The translations under genes and the position numbers were made by a program. The notes under the pieces were generated by a model, which saw only the letters and a list, made by a program, of their open reading frames with translations, was not told the DNA's origin and did no database searches. From an uncultured Ruminococcus sp. (GTDB lineage Bacteria; Bacillota_A; Clostridia; Oscillospirales; Acutalibacteraceae), in contig CACYEJ010000255.1 in the NCBI GenBank assembly GCA_902773395.1, positions 1-6,784 of the forward strand: a stretch of 6,784 nucleotides of DNA, in the 5' to 3' direction. Numbering within the stretch: the first letter of the stretch is position 1; each line of letters begins with the position of its first letter. Positions 1 to 6,152 of the stretch are shown one piece after another.

Positions 1-146
1 AATAAAGCAATCTCCAAGCAAAATCTTTCGGTTAAAACAAAAAAGGCAAGAGCTTGCGAATTGCCGGTATGAGAAAGATAAGTGCTAAATCTTAACGCTT
101 TCGAGTATAAATAATAAATCTTAAATGCTTGTGAGCATATTCTTAA
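1..146. other. Leader region without a supported gene; possible tail of an upstream gene
   Basis: No complete gene is visible here. Plus frame 1 is open from the edge to a TGA at 70-72, and frame 2 is open from the edge to a TAA at 86-88. Either could be the last 23-28 codons of an upstream gene; mreC would be expected from the usual mreBCD order, but neither short peptide has anything I recognise as MreC. From 89 to 146 all frames carry stops. The stretch contains an imperfect direct repeat (see 86-139) and no convincing promoter hexamers, so transcription of mreD probably comes from further upstream. Confidence 0.4.
86..139. repeat. Imperfect tandem repeat (two ~25-bp copies, 29-bp period) upstream of mreD
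   Basis: Copy 1 (86-109) and copy 2 (115-139) both begin TAAATCTTAA and then share a GCTT-xx-GAG-x-ATA pattern. Copy 2 contains a perfect 5-bp hairpin (ATGCT, loop TGTG, AGCAT, 125-138). The matching part of copy 1 pairs less well around a TTCG loop. A related GCTTGCGAA lies at 52-60, and TCTTAAC recurs at 141-147. The repeat is seen directly; its function is unknown. Confidence 0.45.
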
Positions 147-147
147 C

Positions 148-154
148 AAGGGGG
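148..154 (+). promoter_or_regulatory. Shine-Dalgarno of mreD that points to an ATA start
   Basis: AAGGGGG lies 7 bases before ATA at 162-164. An in-frame TAA at 144-146 closes the frame upstream. No ATG, GTG or TTG occurs in frame until GTG at 219, which has no Shine-Dalgarno in front of it. The site therefore favours initiation at 162 over 219. Confidence 0.6.
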
Positions 155-161
155 AATATTT

Positions 162-761
162 ATAAAACGAAAATATTACAGATACCTTCTATACACCATT
201 GAAATACTCATTCTGTTTGTGATTGAGGGTACGCCGGATTTTCTCCCTGTTATCTATATGGCAAAGCCGCTGTTGCTTATATCGGCGGCGGTGTCGATTG
301 CTGCGTTTGAAATGCCTATGTGTTCGCTTTTTCTGGGCGTTTTGTGCGGAATGGCAATAGATGTCGGAACCGGCGGCGTAATGGGGCTTACGTCTATTAT
401 TCTGGGAACTATCTGCTGCTACGAAGCCGCCTGGAACAACAAGTACATAAAAAATAATATTTACTTCGTGCTGCTGTACAGTGCTTTGGCGAGCGCGGCG
501 GTGATATCTCTCAAATTTTTTATTTTCTACTACATCAAAAATTACGAGAATATGACCGACTTTTATCTAACGCATTATCTCCCAAGAATTTTGTACACAT
601 GGGCAGTGACGCCTATTGTGTATGTAATCACAATGATTGTGTCAAAAACGTACCGCAAGGATAAACGTAAAATCAAGGTTAAGAAAAGAAAACGTGCCGC
701 ACCCTCGCAGCGTTCAAGTGCAAGCCGCAGAAGAGCAAAGCTTTCAAACGCCAACAGATAA
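162..761 (+). CDS. mreD: Rod shape-determining protein MreD, apparent ATA start
   Basis: Small multi-spanning membrane protein of the elongasome, which with MreB, MreC, RodA and PBP2 directs lateral wall synthesis. From 162 it is 199 residues, a normal MreD length. Hydrophobic segments lie at about 8-22, 33-49, 54-91 (more than one span), 101-125 and 138-160. The family's small-residue pattern G-x3-G-x3-D is seen at G59, G63 and D67, followed by a Gly-rich turn. The tail (164-199) is strongly basic and probably cytoplasmic. I chose 162 because the Shine-Dalgarno at 148-154 is correctly spaced and because residues 1-19 give the basic start and first membrane span expected of MreD. A GTG start at 219 would give 180 residues and remove most of that span. 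ATA is a very rare start codon; an ATG changed by mutation or sequence error is possible. The stop is 10 bases before mrdA, so the two genes are surely cotranscribed. Family identity is from recognition of the hydrophobic pattern and the mrdA neighbour. Confidence 0.82.
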   Translation: MKRKYYRYLLYTIEILILFVIEGTPDFLPVIYMAKPLLLISAAVSIAAFEMPMCSLFLGVLCGMAIDVGTGGVMGLTSIILGTICCYEAAWNNKYIKNNIYFVLLYSALASAAVISLKFFIFYYIKNYENMTDFYLTHYLPRILYTWAVTPIVYVITMIVSKTYRKDKRKIKVKKRKRAAPSQRSSASRRRAKLSNANR

Positions 762-766
762 AGGAG
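761..766 (+). promoter_or_regulatory. Ribosome binding site deciding the mrdA start
   Basis: AAGGAG (within AAGGAGAGG) overlaps the last base of the mreD stop codon and sits 5 bases before ATG 772. It selects 772 over the upstream in-frame ATG at 637, which lies inside mreD and would add 45 non-homologous residues. Confidence 0.8.
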
Positions 767-771
767 AGGCT

Positions 772-2814
772 ATGAGAAAAACAGAAATCAGAACAAGCAA
801 CAGCGGTATAAGAGCAGCGTTATGCGCTGTTCTTACGATTATAATTTTCGGTTTATTTGTTGTCCGGCTGTTCTCATGGCAGATTATCAGGCATGAGGAG
901 TATCAGGATAATGTCCTCTCCGCCGCTTCGTATACAATGACTACAGTTGCCAGCCGTGGAGAAATTCTCGACCGCAGCGGCAAGGAGCTTGTCGTCAACG
1001 ATGCCGGTTATATGATTATGTTCAATAAGCTTTATATGAAAGAGGACTCCGAAAATGATATGATATTCAAGCTCATTCACCTGATGAAGATTCGGCATGA
1101 AAAGTGGATTGACACACTTCCGATTTACATTGATAAAAACGGAACGTATCAATTCAGCGAAAACAGCGAAGAAACTATTGACTACATCAAAAGCAAAAGT
1201 ATGCTCGATATGAACAAGTACGCTACCGCCGAGGACTGTATGTCGGCTTTCATCGAGCGTTTTGAGCTTGACGAAAATAAGTTCTCCAAAGAGGAGCTTC
1301 GAGATATAGCAAGCGTTCGCTATAATATGGAGTTCAGCGGCTACAGCAACTCTGTACCATACAAATTCGCCGAGGATATCAGCCGTGATATGGTAGCGAT
1401 TGTACTGGAAAATTCTCAGGGATTTCCCGGTGTGGAGTGTGCCAGCACCTTTGTCAGGTACTACAACGACGGCGACCTTGCGCCGCATATTCTGGGTACG
1501 GTTGGAGCAATCTCTCAGAGTGAATACAACGAGCTGAAAGACGACGGATATGGGCTTGACGACAGAATAGGAAAAAGCGGAATTGAGCTTGCAATGGAGT
1601 CATATCTCAGAGGCACAAACGGCGAAAAGAGAATTACAAAAACCTCGGACGGAGCAATCGTAGAAGAAACAGAAACAGTAAAGGCTGTTCCCGGAAATGC
1701 TGTATATTTGACGATAGACTCAAAGCTTCAAGAGGCAACGAACAAGGCTCTCGCAAAGAACGTGCAGGAGGCAGGACAGATATTCCCCGATTGTGTGGCA
1801 GGTGCGGCAGTAATGATAAAGCTCAGCGACTTTTCGGTGCTTGCGTGTTCCAGCTATCCGGGTTACGACATTCAAAAGTACAACACGGACGCCGACTATT
1901 ACAGCGAGCTAATGAGCGATGAAACTCTTCCTCTGTTTGACCGTTCGCTTACCGGCAACTTTATTGTAGGCTCAACATTTAAGCCGTGTGTTGCGGCGGC
2001 AGGTCTTGAAGAGGGGATAATCACACCGTCCTCAACTATATATTGCAGTCAGAACTACGACTACTACAAAAACGATATTATCCGCTGTCTTGACTATCAC
2101 TCCTCGGAGAATGTCAAGGACGCACTTCGTGATTCGTGCAACTACTTTTTTGCAGATTTAGGGCGGCAGCTTGGAATAAACACAATAGACTACTACGCAG
2201 AGAAATTCGGTTTGGGCGTACATACAGGCATTGAGCTTTACGAAAGCATAGGTATTCTTGCCGGACGTGATTCAACAATATGGTATGACGGAAACACATG
2301 TCAGGCGGCAATAGGTCAGTCGGACAACGCCTTTACTCCTATACAGCTTGCGACATATGCGGCAACAATCGCCAATGACGGAGTACGGCTGAGAACGCAT
2401 TTTGTTGACAAGGTGACTGATTTTACCGGCGACAATATAATTATAGACAACAGTCAGCAGCCGGAAGTAATAGAAACCTCAGGCGTATCCACCTCTAATA
2501 TGAAAGTTGTAAAAGAGGGTATGCGTAAGGTAGTAACTTCGGGTACGGCAAAGGAATATTTCGGCAGCTACAAGATACCGATAGCCGCAAAGACAGGTAC
2601 GGCGGAAAATATCGGCACAGACAACGTAACGTTCATAGCGTTCGGACCATACGAAAATCCGGAGATTGCCGTAGCGGTAGTCATCGAACATGGCGGCAAC
2701 GGTAAATATTCAATGCAAACAGCGAAAGCGATGTTTGACGCCTACTTCAAATCAACAGGCAAGCTTAGCGATACTTCTTCAAAGAAAACATCTTCCAAGA
2801 GTGGAAGCAATTAA
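772..2814 (+). CDS. mrdA: Penicillin-binding protein 2 (class B transpeptidase, elongasome)
   Basis: A 680-residue membrane-anchored D,D-transpeptidase that cross-links peptidoglycan during cell elongation, in partnership with RodA, MreC and MreD. It has a short cytoplasmic N-terminus and one membrane anchor at about 14-35. The class B dimerisation-domain signature RGEILDRSG follows at 62-70. An extended extracytoplasmic non-catalytic region runs to about 320, as is common in Firmicutes PBP2. The transpeptidase domain carries all three active-site motifs: SxxK as S401-T-F-K404 with S401 the acylated serine, SxN as S455-C-N457, and KTG at 607-609 within KTGTAE. The last ~20 residues are a Ser/Lys-rich tail. 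The position directly after mreD argues for PBP2 of the elongasome rather than FtsI (division) or SpoVD (sporulation), which are the main alternatives. The gene is intact and ends at a strong terminator. Confidence 0.93.
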   Translation: MRKTEIRTSNSGIRAALCAVLTIIIFGLFVVRLFSWQIIRHEEYQDNVLSAASYTMTTVASRGEILDRSGKELVVNDAGYMIMFNKLYMKEDSENDMIFKLIHLMKIRHEKWIDTLPIYIDKNGTYQFSENSEETIDYIKSKSMLDMNKYATAEDCMSAFIERFELDENKFSKEELRDIASVRYNMEFSGYSNSVPYKFAEDISRDMVAIVLENSQGFPGVECASTFVRYYNDGDLAPHILGTVGAISQSEYNELKDDGYGLDDRIGKSGIELAMESYLRGTNGEKRITKTSDGAIVEETETVKAVPGNAVYLTIDSKLQEATNKALAKNVQEAGQIFPDCVAGAAVMIKLSDFSVLACSSYPGYDIQKYNTDADYYSELMSDETLPLFDRSLTGNFIVGSTFKPCVAAAGLEEGIITPSSTIYCSQNYDYYKNDIIRCLDYHSSENVKDALRDSCNYFFADLGRQLGINTIDYYAEKFGLGVHTGIELYESIGILAGRDSTIWYDGNTCQAAIGQSDNAFTPIQLATYAATIANDGVRLRTHFVDKVTDFTGDNIIIDNSQQPEVIETSGVSTSNMKVVKEGMRKVVTSGTAKEYFGSYKIPIAAKTGTAENIGTDNVTFIAFGPYENPEIAVAVVIEHGGNGKYSMQTAKAMFDAYFKSTGKLSDTSSKKTSSKSGSN

Positions 2815-2832
2815 ATTATTTATAACGCACAA

Positions 2833-2877
2833 CCGCCGGTATATTTATGCTATACCGGCGGCTGTTTATTATTATTG
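2833..2877 (+). terminator. Rho-independent terminator of the mreD-mrdA operon
   Basis: A perfect 11-bp GC-rich stem (2833-2843 CCGCCGGTATA with 2851-2861 TATACCGGCGG) encloses a 7-base loop and is followed by a T-rich run, TGTTTATTATTATTG. It lies 18 bases after the mrdA stop. Read on the minus strand the same stem is followed by a weaker T run, so it may also stop transcription arriving from secA. Confidence 0.9.
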
Positions 2878-2930
2878 TTAAAAGTAATTCGTAATATCCT
2901 ATTTATAAAGAAAAGAATATTCGGTGTAGA

Positions 2931-2963
2931 GTGTGGAGTAATTGGTAAAACCTAACTCCTCAC
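2931..2963. repeat. Imperfect inverted repeat between the convergent genes
   Basis: Arms 2931-2939 (GTGTGGAGT) and 2955-2963 (ACTCCTCAC) pair at 8 of 9 positions around a 15-base loop, just past the secA stop. Neither side carries a clean T run, so it is a poor terminator alone. It could protect the secA mRNA 3' end or be a copy of a dispersed intergenic repeat. Confidence 0.4.
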
Positions 2964-2969
2964 TCCTGA

Positions 2970-5018
2970 TTAATCCTGCTCTTCTTTCATACCGCAGCAC
3001 TTCTTGTATTTCTTGCCGCTTCCGCATGGGCAGGGGTCATTTCTTCCAACTTTCTGCTTAACGGTCTTGCGTACAGTCTTAGGTTTGCTGCTCTCCGGGT
3101 CGGAGCTGGTCCATGTCGGCTTTGCAATCTGCTCTCTTTTGAGTACCATTTGTACAGCTTCTTCTTCCTGCTGTGCCTGCTTCTCAGCGTTGATTTCAGC
3201 TTGCTTCTGCATTTCCATTTTGTGAAGCTGCAACTCTCTTGCACGCTTTAAGTCGTCCATTAGCTTCTGCTGCTCGTAAATCTTCTTAGGTGCTACAAGC
3301 ATAAGCTTTACTGTGTCTTGACGAATTGAGTCTATCATTGCGTCAAACATATCAAAGCCTTCCAGCCTGTATTCTACTACAGGGTCATGCTGTGCGTAGC
3401 CTCTCAGACGAATTCCCTGCTTGAGCTGCTCCATGTCGTCAATGTGGTCCATCCAGTGTCTGTCAACACTCTTTAACAGGTAAACACGCTCTGCCTCACG
3501 CATTACGGACGCTGGAAGAAGTTTTTCGTTTTCCTCGTAAATAGCTTTTGCTTTCTCGACAAGCTTGTCAATGATGTATTCGCTTTCAGTTTCCTGAAGC
3601 TCTTCTTCTGTCAACTGGAAGTCCTCGTCATGCTCGTTGATAAGCCAGCCTTTGTAGAACTCCTTTAAGCCCTCGTAGTTCCAAGATTCCTTTGTGTAGT
3701 CGTCCGGAAGATACTGCGCAACGGTAGCTTGAATTGTCTGCTCAATCATCTTGATGATAGTTTCTCTGATATCGTCACCATTGAGAACCTGGTCACGCTG
3801 ACTGTAGATAATCTCACGCTGCTTGTTCATAACGTCATCGTATTGAAGCACGTTCTTACGAATTTCGAAGTTTCTGCCCTCAACCTTTTGCTGTGAGCTT
3901 TCAACTACTCTGGATAGCGTCTTGCTTTCAAGAGGAATGTTCTCCTCAACGTTAAAGGTGTTCATAATAGTCTTGATTTTGTCACCGGCAAAAAGTCTGA
4001 GCAGGTCGTCCTCGCCCGATAGATAGAAACGTGATTTACCGGGGTCGCCCTGACGTCCGGCACGTCCTCTGAGCTGATTGTCAATTCGGCGTGACTCGTG
4101 GCGTTCCGTACCCATAATAAACAAGCCGCCTGCTTCACGAACCTCTTCGGCTTCGCCTTTAAGCTCCTCTTTGAACTTCTCGTTAAGCTCGGTGTAAAGC
4201 TTTCTTGCGTTGAGGATTTCTTCATCGTCCGTATCGGCAAAGCCTGTTGCCTCGGCGATGTACTCGTCCTCAATGCCCTGCTTTCTCATCTCTGCCTTAG
4301 CCATATACTCAGCGTTACCGCCAAGAATAATATCTGTGCCTCGTCCTGCCATGTTGGTGGCAATTGTAACAGCACCCTTTTTACCTGCCTGAGCGACAAT
4401 CTCGGCTTCCTTCTCGTGGTGCTTTGCGTTCAGAACATTGTGCTTTATGCCGCGTTGTTTGAGCATTGCACTGAGCTGCTCCGATTTCTCGATTGAAATT
4501 GTACCTACAAGCACTGGCTGACCGTTCTTGTTTGCTTCAATGATATCCTCAATAACTGCTTCGAATTTACCCTTTTCCGTTGAGAAAATTGCGTCCGGCA
4601 AATCCACACGCTGTACGGGTTTATTGGTAGGAATTTCAACTACATCAAGCTTGTAAATCTCGCTGAATTCGCTCTGCTCCGTCATTGCAGTACCGGTCAT
4701 ACCGGAAAGCTTGGAGTACAAACGGAAATAATTCTGGAAAGTAATCGTAGCAAGAGTCTTGCTTTCACTCTCTACCTTTACGCCCTCTTTGGCTTCGATT
4801 GCCTGATGAAGACCCTCGTTGTAGCGTCTGCCGTACATAAGACGTCCGGTAAATTCGTCTACGATAATAACCTGATCGTCCTTAACTACGTAGTTGATGT
4901 CACGCTTCATAATACTGTGAGCCTTGATAGCCTGATTTACGTGGTGCTGGATTTCAAGGTTGTCGGGGTCGGTAAGGTTGTCAATGCCGAAAAACTCCTC
5001 AGCATGCTTTACGCCCAC
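2970..5018 (-). CDS. secA: SecA C-terminal fragment (rest of PPXD, NBD2, scaffold, zinc motif)
   Basis: This is the part of SecA after the internal stop. The open frame resumes at 5081, but the first possible start codon is GTG at 5018 (fused codon 283), giving 682 residues. No Shine-Dalgarno precedes it, so independent translation is doubtful. Visible motifs, in fused numbering: GMTGTA near 388-393 at the end of the cross-linking domain; [10 protein letters not shown] at 503-512 and [11 protein letters not shown] at 597-607 in NBD2, including the arginine-finger region; a scaffold stretch around VDRHWMDH (800-807); a charged Gln/Glu-rich linker; and a C-terminal SEC-C zinc motif with cysteines at 945, 947, 956 and 957 (CPC and CC). 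The zinc motif and basic linker bind SecB or the ribosome and lipid in other bacteria. Alone it lacks Walker A and B, so it could not hydrolyse ATP as a motor. Confidence 0.85.
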   Translation of the reverse strand: MGVKHAEEFFGIDNLTDPDNLEIQHHVNQAIKAHSIMKRDINYVVKDDQVIIVDEFTGRLMYGRRYNEGLHQAIEAKEGVKVESESKTLATITFQNYFRLYSKLSGMTGTAMTEQSEFSEIYKLDVVEIPTNKPVQRVDLPDAIFSTEKGKFEAVIEDIIEANKNGQPVLVGTISIEKSEQLSAMLKQRGIKHNVLNAKHHEKEAEIVAQAGKKGAVTIATNMAGRGTDIILGGNAEYMAKAEMRKQGIEDEYIAEATGFADTDDEEILNARKLYTELNEKFKEELKGEAEEVREAGGLFIMGTERHESRRIDNQLRGRAGRQGDPGKSRFYLSGEDDLLRLFAGDKIKTIMNTFNVEENIPLESKTLSRVVESSQQKVEGRNFEIRKNVLQYDDVMNKQREIIYSQRDQVLNGDDIRETIIKMIEQTIQATVAQYLPDDYTKESWNYEGLKEFYKGWLINEHDEDFQLTEEELQETESEYIIDKLVEKAKAIYEENEKLLPASVMREAERVYLLKSVDRHWMDHIDDMEQLKQGIRLRGYAQHDPVVEYRLEGFDMFDAMIDSIRQDTVKLMLVAPKKIYEQQKLMDDLKRARELQLHKMEMQKQAEINAEKQAQQEEEAVQMVLKREQIAKPTWTSSDPESSKPKTVRKTVKQKVGRNDPCPCGSGKKYKKCCGMKEEQD

Positions 5019-5081
5019 CTGAGTTAAGGTAGCGGTACGAGCCTTTTCGTCTACAATATAGTCAATGCTGTTTTCTTTGTA

Positions 5082-5864
5082 TTAGTCCTCGTTGTCCTCT
5101 TTTGCGTCAATTTCCTCGAAAACCTTTTTCTTCAAGGTTCTTGCAAGCTTATCGGCACGTTCGTACATATCGGAGGATTTATCGCCCGGACCGGAGATAA
5201 TGAGCGGTGTTCTCGCCTCGTCAATCAAGATAGAGTCAACCTCATCGACAATAGCAAAGTTATGACCTCTCTGAACCTTTTGGTCTTTGTAAACAACCAT
5301 GTTGTCACGGAGATAGTCAAAGCCAAGCTCGTTGTTTGTGCCGTATGTAATATCGGCGGCGTAAGCTTCTTTTCTCTCGTCCGGTCTAAGGTCGTGAACG
5401 ATAAGACCAACTGTAAGACCTAAGTAACGGTACAGCTTGCCCATCCACTCGGAGTCACGGCGAGCAAGATAATCGTTTACGGTAACAACGTGTACGCCTT
5501 TGCCTGTAAGACCGTTAAGGTAAGCCGGCAGCGTTGCAACAAGTGTTTTACCTTCACCGGTTTTCATTTCGCTGATACGTCCCTGATGAAGAATGATACC
5601 GCCGATAATCTGCACGGGGAAATGCTTCATGCCGAGAACTCTCCAAGCAGCCTCACGGCAAACGGCAAATGCTTCGGGGAGAATATCGTCTGTAGTTTCG
5701 CCCTTTGCCAATCTGTCTTTCAAAACCTGAGTCTGTCGTTTAAGCTCTTCCTCAGCCATATCTGCATATGTGTCCTCTAGTTCGAGAACTTTGTTGAGCA
5801 GCGGCTTAATACGTTTAATTTCTTTTTTGCTGTAATCTCCGAACAAAGCTTTTAACAAGCCCAT
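5082..5864 (-). CDS. secA: SecA N-terminal fragment (NBD1 to start of PPXD)
   Basis: This 260-residue fragment starts at ATG 5864, preceded by AGAGGTGA (5871-5878) with 6 bases between. It has the typical SecA amphipathic start (MGLLKALFG), then NBD1 with Walker A GEGKT at 103-107, the [10 protein letters not shown] segment at 128-137, and the DEAD-type Walker B VDEVD at 206-210 followed by [14 protein letters not shown]. It ends early in the preprotein cross-linking domain with an acidic run and TAA at codon 261. Full-length SecA couples ATP hydrolysis to pushing unfolded preproteins through SecYEG at the cytoplasmic membrane. This piece alone lacks NBD2 and cannot be a working motor. SecA identity is certain; whether the cell makes this fragment or a read-through product is not decidable from sequence. 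Confidence 0.87.
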   Translation of the reverse strand: MGLLKALFGDYSKKEIKRIKPLLNKVLELEDTYADMAEEELKRQTQVLKDRLAKGETTDDILPEAFAVCREAAWRVLGMKHFPVQIIGGIILHQGRISEMKTGEGKTLVATLPAYLNGLTGKGVHVVTVNDYLARRDSEWMGKLYRYLGLTVGLIVHDLRPDERKEAYAADITYGTNNELGFDYLRDNMVVYKDQKVQRGHNFAIVDEVDSILIDEARTPLIISGPGDKSSDMYERADKLARTLKKKVFEEIDAKEDNED

Positions 5865-5870
5865 TTCAAA

Positions 5871-5878
5871 TCACCTCT
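5871..5878 (-). promoter_or_regulatory. secA ribosome binding site
   Basis: AGAGGTGA on the minus strand (TCACCTCT on plus) lies 6 bases before ATG 5864 and fixes the secA start. Confidence 0.75.
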
Positions 5879-5889
5879 TATAAAATGAT

Positions 5890-5927
5890 TGGGAGTTATA
5901 GGAAAACATTTTTTACATAACTTCCCA
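5890..5927 (-). promoter_or_regulatory. Stem-loop in the secA mRNA leader
   Basis: On the minus strand GGGAAGTTAT (5917-5926) pairs with ATAACTCCC (5891-5899) with one bulged base, extended by an outer pair (5927/5890) and, after a mismatch, two more pairs (5929-5930 with 5887-5888). The loop is 17 bases. The stem lies about 12 bases upstream of the Shine-Dalgarno and would fall near the 5' end of a transcript from the predicted promoter. A stabilising or regulatory role is inference; no T run follows, so it is not a typical terminator. Confidence 0.45.
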
Positions 5928-5942
5928 TTCTGTCTAATAATC

Positions 5943-5951
5943 ATTTTAACA
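5943..5951 (-). promoter_or_regulatory. Possible extended -10 promoter element of secA
   Basis: The minus strand reads TGT-TAAAAT, an extended -10 (TGn before the hexamer) differing from TATAAT at one base. The -35 position 17 bases upstream (5966-5971, GTGATT) is weak. Placement about 80 bases before the start codon suits secA. The region is AT-rich, so chance matches are expected. Confidence 0.35.
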
Positions 5952-6078
5952 CATATCGGGAAAAAAATCACTACTAATTTTTATAATTTTTAAAAATATA
6001 ATTTTGTTTACAATAAGTTCATTATTTATGTGAAAAGCTTGCGATGTTTTTGTGAATTTTGTGTAATGTATATTTTTA

Positions 6079-6112
6079 TTGACACGACATTTCAGAGATG
6101 TTAAACTATAAT
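6079..6112 (+). promoter_or_regulatory. Promoter for the 6153 secreted-protein gene
   Basis: A perfect -35 hexamer TTGACA (6079-6084) and a perfect -10 hexamer TATAAT (6107-6112) are present but 22 bases apart, too far to pair well. Two overlapping 17-bp-spaced pairs fit better: TTGACA with TAAACT (6102-6107, 4 of 6), or ACGACA (6084-6089, 4 of 6) with TATAAT. Either would give a leader of roughly 35-40 bases. Confidence 0.6.
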
Positions 6113-6137
6113 ATAAAGAATTAGACAAACTAAATAA

Positions 6138-6145
6138 AGGAGAGG
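6138..6145 (+). promoter_or_regulatory. Ribosome binding site of the 6153 gene
   Basis: AGGAGAGG sits 7 bases before ATG 6153. It supports this start, which is followed immediately by a signal peptide. Confidence 0.75.
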
Positions 6146-6152
6146 ACGCAAG

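Larger units (their letters stand above)
2970..5864 (-). pseudogene. secA: secA, preprotein translocase ATPase, interrupted by an in-frame TAA
   Basis: Read through the stop, this is a full-length SecA of 964 codons plus terminator, with every domain in order: NBD1, preprotein cross-linking domain, NBD2, scaffold and wing region, linker, zinc motif. Codon 261 (5082-5084 on the plus strand, TTA) is TAA on the coding strand. The frame does not change: the next codons read [18 protein letters not shown], which is conserved SecA sequence, so a single substitution explains the break and no indel is needed. CAA, GAA, AAA, TTA, TCA, TAT and TAC are all one step from TAA. SecA is essential in bacteria studied so far, and the rest of the gene shows no decay, so I favour a sequence error or a very recent or suppressed nonsense mutation over an old pseudogene. 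A second intact secA elsewhere in the genome is an alternative. The two halves are described separately. Confidence 0.85.

Noticed and set aside
219..221. GTG as the start of mreD
   Set aside because: No Shine-Dalgarno precedes it and it would remove most of the first membrane segment. It remains a fallback if ATA initiation is disproved.
637..771. Upstream in-frame ATG extending mrdA by 45 residues
   Set aside because: It lies inside mreD, adds basic non-homologous sequence before the membrane anchor, and lacks the strong Shine-Dalgarno seen before 772.
874..1488. 204-codon open frame on the minus strand inside mrdA
   Set aside because: It is fully antisense to a well-supported PBP2, has no recognisable domain, and is best explained as a codon-usage shadow.
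4098..4496. 132-codon plus-strand open frame inside secA
   Set aside because: It is antisense to the conserved NBD2 of SecA, without a ribosome binding site or recognisable content.
5018..5084. Frameshift as the cause of the secA break
   Set aside because: The SecA homology continues in the same frame on both sides of TAA, so no insertion or deletion is needed.
5082..5084. TAA reassigned to an amino acid in this organism
   Set aside because: mreD, mrdA and secA all end at TAA exactly where the proteins should end, so TAA is a normal stop here.
5946..6128. 60-codon minus-strand open frame upstream of secA as a SecM-like leader peptide
   Set aside because: It is AT-rich, has no ribosome binding site that I see, overlaps the likely promoter elements of both divergent genes, and has no recognisable arrest motif.
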